Assembly: GCA_037045435.1 (NCBI GenBank)
Contig: JBAOID010000038.1
Location: 1-55,435 of the forward strand
Direction of reading: 5' to 3'
DNA: 55,435 bases
Source of the DNA: CBDUEF01 sp018063485
Lineage (GTDB): Bacteria; Pseudomonadota; Alphaproteobacteria; Rhodobacterales; Rhodobacteraceae
Part shown: positions 51,442-55,435 of the stretch, one piece after another
How the letters are laid out: each line of letters opens with the position of its first letter
Numbering within the stretch: the first letter of the stretch is position 1
The notes under the pieces: model-generated
What the model saw: only the letters and a program-made list of their open reading frames with translations
What the model was told of the DNA's origin: nothing
Database searches by the model: none
Made by a program: the position numbers and the translations under genes

Positions 51442-52265
51442 TTCTCTGACACCTTCTTGCGACGAATAAGCGGATGGCGGGCAATTACTTCGGCCGTCAG
51501 AGAGCGGTAGGCTTCTGCACCCTTGGATTGGGTATCATAAGACAAGACTGGTATGGAATATGACGGCGCTTCGCTGACCCGCACATTTCTCGGGATCACG
51601 GAGCGAAAAACCAGGTCGCCGAGAGTTTTACGCGCATCAAACTCAACTTGCTGGGATAGCCGATTTCGTGCGTCGTGCATTGTCAACACGACACCTTCAA
51701 TCCTGAGATCTCGATTGGCCGTTTGCCGGATTTCTCTCAAAGTAAGCATGAGTTGTGACAAGCCTTCAAGTGCGAAGAACTCGGTTTGGAGCGGGACAAG
51801 AACGGAATGGCTGGCGACGAGAGCATTCACCGTCAAAAGGCTGAGCGATGGGGGGCAATCAATCAGTATGAAATCAATGTCAAACGCTCCAATGTCAGGA
51901 GCCCGCAGCGCATCATGCAGCAAGAAGCTTCGCTTCTCATTTGCGACAAGCTCCATATCGGCCGATGAAAGATCCGCGTTTGCCGGGCTGAGGTACAGGC
52001 CAGGGATGGAAGTTTCGATCACAGTCTCTGCAATCGGGATATCATCGACCAACAAATCGTAGGTGGTCCGCTTGCGTTCCAATGGCGTTACCCCGAGGCC
52101 GGTCGAAGCGTTCCCCTGTGGATCAAGATCGATCAAGAGAACCCGTGCGCCGCACTCAACCAGGCCGGCCGCAAGATTGATGGCAGTCGTGGTTTTTCCG
52201 ACACCGCCCTTCTGATTGGCAACAGAAATGATATAGGGCCATTGCTGATTCGGCGCGTCAGACAT
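51438..52265 (-). CDS. parA: Chromosome partitioning ATPase ParA
   Basis: This 275-residue deviant Walker ATPase has KGGVGKTT at residues 19-26, LLIDLDPQGNASTGLG and FILIDCPPSLSLLTVNAL. It lacks an N-terminal DNA-binding extension, as in chromosomal ParA/Soj proteins. It moves ParB-parS complexes to segregate the origin. It starts 8 nt inside the end of rsmG and overlaps parB at ATGA, within the mnmE-mnmG-rsmG-parA-parB unit. Confidence 0.95.
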   Translation of the reverse strand: MSDAPNQQWPYIISVANQKGGVGKTTTAINLAAGLVECGARVLLIDLDPQGNASTGLGVTPLERKRTTYDLLVDDIPIAETVIETSIPGLYLSPANADLSSADMELVANEKRSFLLHDALRAPDIGAFDIDFILIDCPPSLSLLTVNALVASHSVLVPLQTEFFALEGLSQLMLTLREIRQTANRDLRIEGVVLTMHDARNRLSQQVEFDARKTLGDLVFRSVIPRNVRVSEAPSYSIPVLSYDTQSKGAEAYRSLTAEVIARHPLIRRKKVSEK

Positions 52266-52881
52266 GCTCCAGATCCTTCATCTCAAGAATGACCGCCGCC
52301 GGATCTGTCCTGCTGGCATGTGTTGTTAGGGTGAATGTCCAATTGCGGCGCGCTTCCAATACTTCAGCCACATGATTTTGCCCTTTCTGAAAGAGCGCCA
52401 CCCCCGTCTTGCTCAGGTGTATATCGGCATAACTGCACAATATGGGCAAAGGGGCTAGCGCACGGGCAGAGAGTATATCGGCATCAAGCGGTTGCAGATC
52501 TTCAATTCTGGCTCGGATGATATTGGCCGAAAGCCCCAATTGACGAGCGGCCTCCCGTAGAAAAACCGCTTTCCGCTGGTCAGACTCTACGAGTGTTACC
52601 TTCAGATCTGGGCATTTCTCATCCGCCAGGACAGCAACCACAAGGCCGGGGAAGCCACCTCCACTTCCAATATCCAACCAATGGGCGCTGCAATCAGGTT
52701 TCAGCGAATATACCTGCGCAGAATCAAGGATATGTCGCTCCCACAAATCCTGCCCAGAGGCTTTTGATACCAGGTTTATCTTGGCAGACCATTGAACCAC
52801 CAGGCCAGCAAGCTGCTCAAGACGCCTTAGTGTTTCACGTGAAACATTCAGCCAGTGCGGCTCGTCCACATTTTCAGCCAT
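52258..52881 (-). CDS. rsmG: 16S rRNA (guanine-527-N7)-methyltransferase RsmG
   Basis: This protein of about 207 residues methylates G527 of 16S rRNA. It has LVVQWSAKINLVSKAS, the SAM motif WLDIGSGGGFPGLVVAVL, LVESDQRKAVFLREAARQLG and ILSARALAPL. The ATG at 52881 overlaps the mnmG stop by 8 nt and gives the usual N terminus. The codons for NVSRET near its start contain a perfect parS palindrome (52831-52846), so the protein and the centromere share the sequence. Confidence 0.92.
   Translation of the reverse strand: MAENVDEPHWLNVSRETLRRLEQLAGLVVQWSAKINLVSKASGQDLWERHILDSAQVYSLKPDCSAHWLDIGSGGGFPGLVVAVLADEKCPDLKVTLVESDQRKAVFLREAARQLGLSANIIRARIEDLQPLDADILSARALAPLPILCSYADIHLSKTGVALFQKGQNHVAEVLEARRNWTFTLTTHASRTDPAAVILEMKDLEHV
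52831..52846. promoter_or_regulatory. parS site 1 (inside rsmG)
   Basis: TGTTTCACGTGAAACA is a perfect 16-bp match to the conserved bacterial parS palindrome. It lies within the rsmG coding sequence, about 1.4 kb from parB, and is the expected nucleation site for ParB. Confidence 0.95.
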
Positions 52882-54754
52882 GGGCAACCGCGGCGGCGCT
52901 ACGCCCCCGCCGTAAATGTACGACAATCAACAGCATTGCCGCCGGCGTCATCCCCTCGATACGCCTTGCATGAGCAATATTTGCGGGGCGATCACGCTCC
53001 AACTTCATCCGCAGCTCGTTCGAAAGACCCTTCAGGGCGCCATACTCAAAATCTTCAGGGATCACAGACATCTCTTCGGTCCGAAGCGCCTCAATTTCCA
53101 ATGACTGCCTTCCGGCATATTGGGCATATAGCGCGTCGCATCGCAATTGCCGGCGCGTCTCGGTGTCAAGCGCTTCAAAGGTGGGAAAGGCTACCGACAT
53201 GATTTCATCAGAGACCTCGGGGAACGCAAGAATCTGCAAGCCGGATTTCCTGCTACCGTCCATGCTGATTTTGAATCCCAAATCATTCAGCTGAGACGAA
53301 CTGCGCGAGACCGACGCCATCGCTTTTCTCCCGCTTTCCAAGCGATCCATCTTCTCATTGAATATATCAGCGCGCCTCTCGCCGACACAGCCCACCGCCA
53401 TTCCCTTTTCGGTGAGGCGCTGATCAGCATTATCCGCGCGCAGCGCCAGGCGATATTCCGCACGAGATGTGAACATCCGATACGGCTCGGTCACTCCTTG
53501 GGTCGTAAGATCGTCAATCATTACCCCAATATAGCTCTCACTACGGCTAAGGGCCATTCCTGCCATAGCACGAGACGCGGCCGCCGCATTCACGCCTGCA
53601 ACCAAGCCTTGCGCCGCCGCCTCCTCATAGCCGGTTGTGCCATTGATTTGTCCAGCAAAATACAGGCCCTCGACGTTTTTCACCCGCAAATCGCCGCGCA
53701 AACCACGTGGGTCGAAAAAATCATATTCGATCGCGTATCCCGGCTGCAAAATTTCGACATTTTCCAAGCCACAGATGCTGCGTACATAGGCCTGCTGCAC
53801 TTCGGCGGGCAGGGATGTCGAAATCCCATTGGGATAAACCGTATCGTCAACTAACCCCTCCGGCTCCAGAAAAACCTGATGTGAGGTTTTTTCTGCAAAG
53901 CGAACCACCTTGTCTTCAATGGATGGGCAGTACCGTGGGCCGACACCTTCTATAAACCCGCCATACATCGCCGATCGCGAGAGATTGGCGCGAACGAGGT
54001 CATGAGTTCGCTCGTTTGTGTGAGTGATCCCGCAATTGACCTGCCGCTGCGCGGGGTGCCGGTTCAAAAATGAAAACATCGTAGGTTCTTCGTCGCCGGG
54101 CTGAGATTCTAACCGCTGCCAGTCAATGGTCCTTCCGTTCAACCGGGGTGGCGTTCCCGTCTTGAGCCGACCTCCCACCTGAACGATCTCGGACAATTGC
54201 TGTGCCAGTCGATGGGACGCGGGATCTCCAACGCGTCCCCCCGATTGGCGATTGTCACCTATATGCATAACGCCGTTCAGAAAGGTTCCGGCCGTCAAGA
54301 CAACCCCCTTCGCCGCGAGTTCCGTGCCGTCGGCCAGAAGCACGCCAGTAACCCTACCCATTTCAAGCCGAAATGCTGCCACCTCCGCTTCGATGATTGT
54401 TAGCGAGGCTTCAACCGCCAATAGCTTTTGTATCGCTTCCCGGTAAATCTTTCGATCGGCCTGTGCTCTTGGGCCCTGAACCGCCGGGCCCTTGCGTCGA
54501 TTCAACAGGCGAAATTGAATTCCCGATTCATCTGCAGCGCGCGCCATCAGGCCATCAAGTGCGTCAATCTCCCGAACCAGATGCCCCTTACCCAAGCCGC
54601 CGATCGCCGGGTTGCACGACATTACACCAATCCGGTCCTTCCGCATGGAAATCAGGGCGGTGACAACGCCCATTCTTGCTGCCGCTGCCGCAGCCTCTGC
54701 GCCAGCGTGTCCCCCACCAATTACCACGACGTCAAATTGTTTCACGTGAAACAC
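52874..54754 (-). CDS. mnmG: tRNA uridine-5-carboxymethylaminomethyl modification enzyme MnmG (GidA)
   Basis: This 626-residue FAD enzyme works with MnmE to modify wobble uridine 34. It has the FAD-binding motif VVVIGGGHAGAEAAAAAARM, SCNPAIGGLGKGHLVREIDA, the GIDA signature GTFLNGVMHIGDNRQSGGR, and FAGQINGTTGYEEAAAQGLV with EYRLALRADNADQRL. The GTG at 54754 starts the peptide MFHVKQ, a usual rhodobacterial form, and its first codons are a parS palindrome. In-frame codons further upstream lie in the end of mnmE. Confidence 0.93.
   Translation of the reverse strand: MFHVKQFDVVVIGGGHAGAEAAAAAARMGVVTALISMRKDRIGVMSCNPAIGGLGKGHLVREIDALDGLMARAADESGIQFRLLNRRKGPAVQGPRAQADRKIYREAIQKLLAVEASLTIIEAEVAAFRLEMGRVTGVLLADGTELAAKGVVLTAGTFLNGVMHIGDNRQSGGRVGDPASHRLAQQLSEIVQVGGRLKTGTPPRLNGRTIDWQRLESQPGDEEPTMFSFLNRHPAQRQVNCGITHTNERTHDLVRANLSRSAMYGGFIEGVGPRYCPSIEDKVVRFAEKTSHQVFLEPEGLVDDTVYPNGISTSLPAEVQQAYVRSICGLENVEILQPGYAIEYDFFDPRGLRGDLRVKNVEGLYFAGQINGTTGYEEAAAQGLVAGVNAAAASRAMAGMALSRSESYIGVMIDDLTTQGVTEPYRMFTSRAEYRLALRADNADQRLTEKGMAVGCVGERRADIFNEKMDRLESGRKAMASVSRSSSQLNDLGFKISMDGSRKSGLQILAFPEVSDEIMSVAFPTFEALDTETRRQLRCDALYAQYAGRQSLEIEALRTEEMSVIPEDFEYGALKGLSNELRMKLERDRPANIAHARRIEGMTPAAMLLIVVHLRRGRSAAAVAHG
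54738..54753. promoter_or_regulatory. parS site 2 (at the mnmG start codon)
   Basis: TGTTTCACGTGAAACA is again a perfect parS palindrome. It overlaps the GTG start codon and the codons for FHVKQ of mnmG, 1.9 kb from the first site. ParB bound here could also affect mnmG expression. Confidence 0.95.
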
Positions 54755-54755
54755 C

Positions 54756-55435
54756 CTATTTCCCGATGCAGAAGCTGGAGAATATCTCACCCAGCAAAGA
54801 TTCGACATCAATTCTACCAATCAAACTCTCCAAAAACCGGTTTGCCTGACGTAACTCGGCAGAAACCAGCTCTGGCATCATCATCTCACTGTCCAAGCAC
54901 ACCTCAACACGTTCCAGTGCGGCAATTGTCGAAGCGATTGCCAGGCGCTGGCGTTCCCGAATGACCAGGCCTGCCGACGCCACCTGCAAGGACAGCCGTT
55001 TGGTAATCTCGGCAATAAGGCCGTCAACGCCCCAGCCGGTCAAGCCCGATACCGCAAATATCCCGCTTGCTGCCCCAGGTTTGGCAATATCAGCTTTGCC
55101 GAACACCACAAGGTCATCCCCCGTTGGCTCTAGGACGGATCGTTCATCGCCCTCCGTAACCAAAAAGACGCGCAAATCCGCTGTTTCTGCGCGCGCAATC
55201 GCCCGCTCAATCCCAATCATTTCCAATTTGTCGGTGGTTTGCCTTAGTCCCGCAGTATCCAATAGCGTCACCGAAAGCCCGGATAAATCCATCCGCACCT
55301 CAATCACATCCCGCGTTGTCCCGGCCGTCTCGGAAGTGATCGCCGCCTCACGTCCAGCCAGAGCATTCAACAGTGTGGATTTACCAACATTCGGTGCTCC
55401 GACAATAGCAACCTCAAAACCTTCTCGCAGACGTT
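54756..55435 (-). CDS. mnmE: tRNA modification GTPase MnmE, C-terminal part (cut by window edge)
   Basis: The minus strand is open from the window edge to a stop at 54756-54758. It starts within the G domain: P-loop GAPNVGKST, TAGTTRD, the G3 motif DTAG and a G4 position reading GKAD, where NKxD is canonical. The helical C-terminal domain ends in the invariant CIGK with its catalytic cysteine. With MnmG it makes the cmnm5 group at U34. The G4 change is notable but may be common in this lineage. mnmG starts 1 nt after its stop. Confidence 0.93.
   Translation of the reverse strand, partial: RLREGFEVAIVGAPNVGKSTLLNALAGREAAITSETAGTTRDVIEVRMDLSGLSVTLLDTAGLRQTTDKLEMIGIERAIARAETADLRVFLVTEGDERSVLEPTGDDLVVFGKADIAKPGAASGIFAVSGLTGWGVDGLIAEITKRLSLQVASAGLVIRERQRLAIASTIAALERVEVCLDSEMMMPELVSAELRQANRFLESLIGRIDVESLLGEIFSSFCIGK

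Overview
The window is a 55.4 kb piece of an alphaproteobacterial chromosome. Gene content and order point to the Rhodobacteraceae (Rhodobacterales). The block grpE-hrcA / rph-rdgB-ridA-hemW / parB-parA-rsmG-mnmG-mnmE is typical of that group, and the coding sequence is GC-rich with short gaps and many ATGA or TGATG start/stop overlaps. Two perfect 16-bp parS sites next to parAB suggest that the right end lies in the origin-proximal domain of the chromosome. No tRNA, rRNA or CRISPR array was seen.

Layout. (1) 1-335: the start of rimP, cut by the window edge, behind a structured leader with an intrinsic terminator. (2) 335-7976: a LacI-type regulator divergent from a complete alpha-glucoside uptake and hydrolysis operon (aglE-aglF-aglG-aglA-aglK). 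The operon ends at a 110-bp nested inverted repeat. (3) 8093-18187: a minus-strand operon for a second, ribose-type ABC importer. One of its two permeases is fused to an SMP-30-like beta-propeller. The operon also carries a free SMP-30-like protein, a class IV aminotransferase, an AhpD-like protein and a quinone oxidoreductase, and a LysR regulator lies upstream. (4) 18302-28207: housekeeping and metabolic genes (NAD-dependent epimerase, amn, a frameshifted HU gene, EamA exporter, proline iminopeptidase, ubiG, phasin, msrA, argG, ilvA). (5) 27878-29638: a divergent Hpt protein and REC-PP2C phosphatase pair. (6) 29620-37851: NUDIX, hslO, a second NUDIX, CCA-adding enzyme, two ABC exporters and an RlmD/RumA-type RNA methyltransferase. 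(7) 37864-44739: maeB and mutS with a GT61 glycosyltransferase gene between them. (8) 44761-55435: the grpE-to-mnmE block, with a decayed IS66 element between the convergent hemW and parB genes.

How the genes work together. The agl genes bind, import and hydrolyse alpha-glucosides under LacI control. The second importer is probably inducible and takes up an unidentified sugar, sugar lactone or related compound; the SMP-30 and aminotransferase genes suggest a lactone or amino derivative, which is inference. The right arm combines genome maintenance and RNA functions (mutS, RNase PH, tRNA modification, chromosome segregation) with protein quality control (grpE, hrcA, hslO, msrA).

Two conserved genes (HU-like and rdgB) each carry a one-base shift. 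That of rdgB is in a homopolymer run; that of HU is beside a four-G run, at a UGA-C context resembling the prfB programmed site. Sequencing error is the simplest explanation for both. The least explained items are the permease/SMP-30 fusion operon, the nested repeat after aglK, the rimP leader and the Hpt/PP2C pair.
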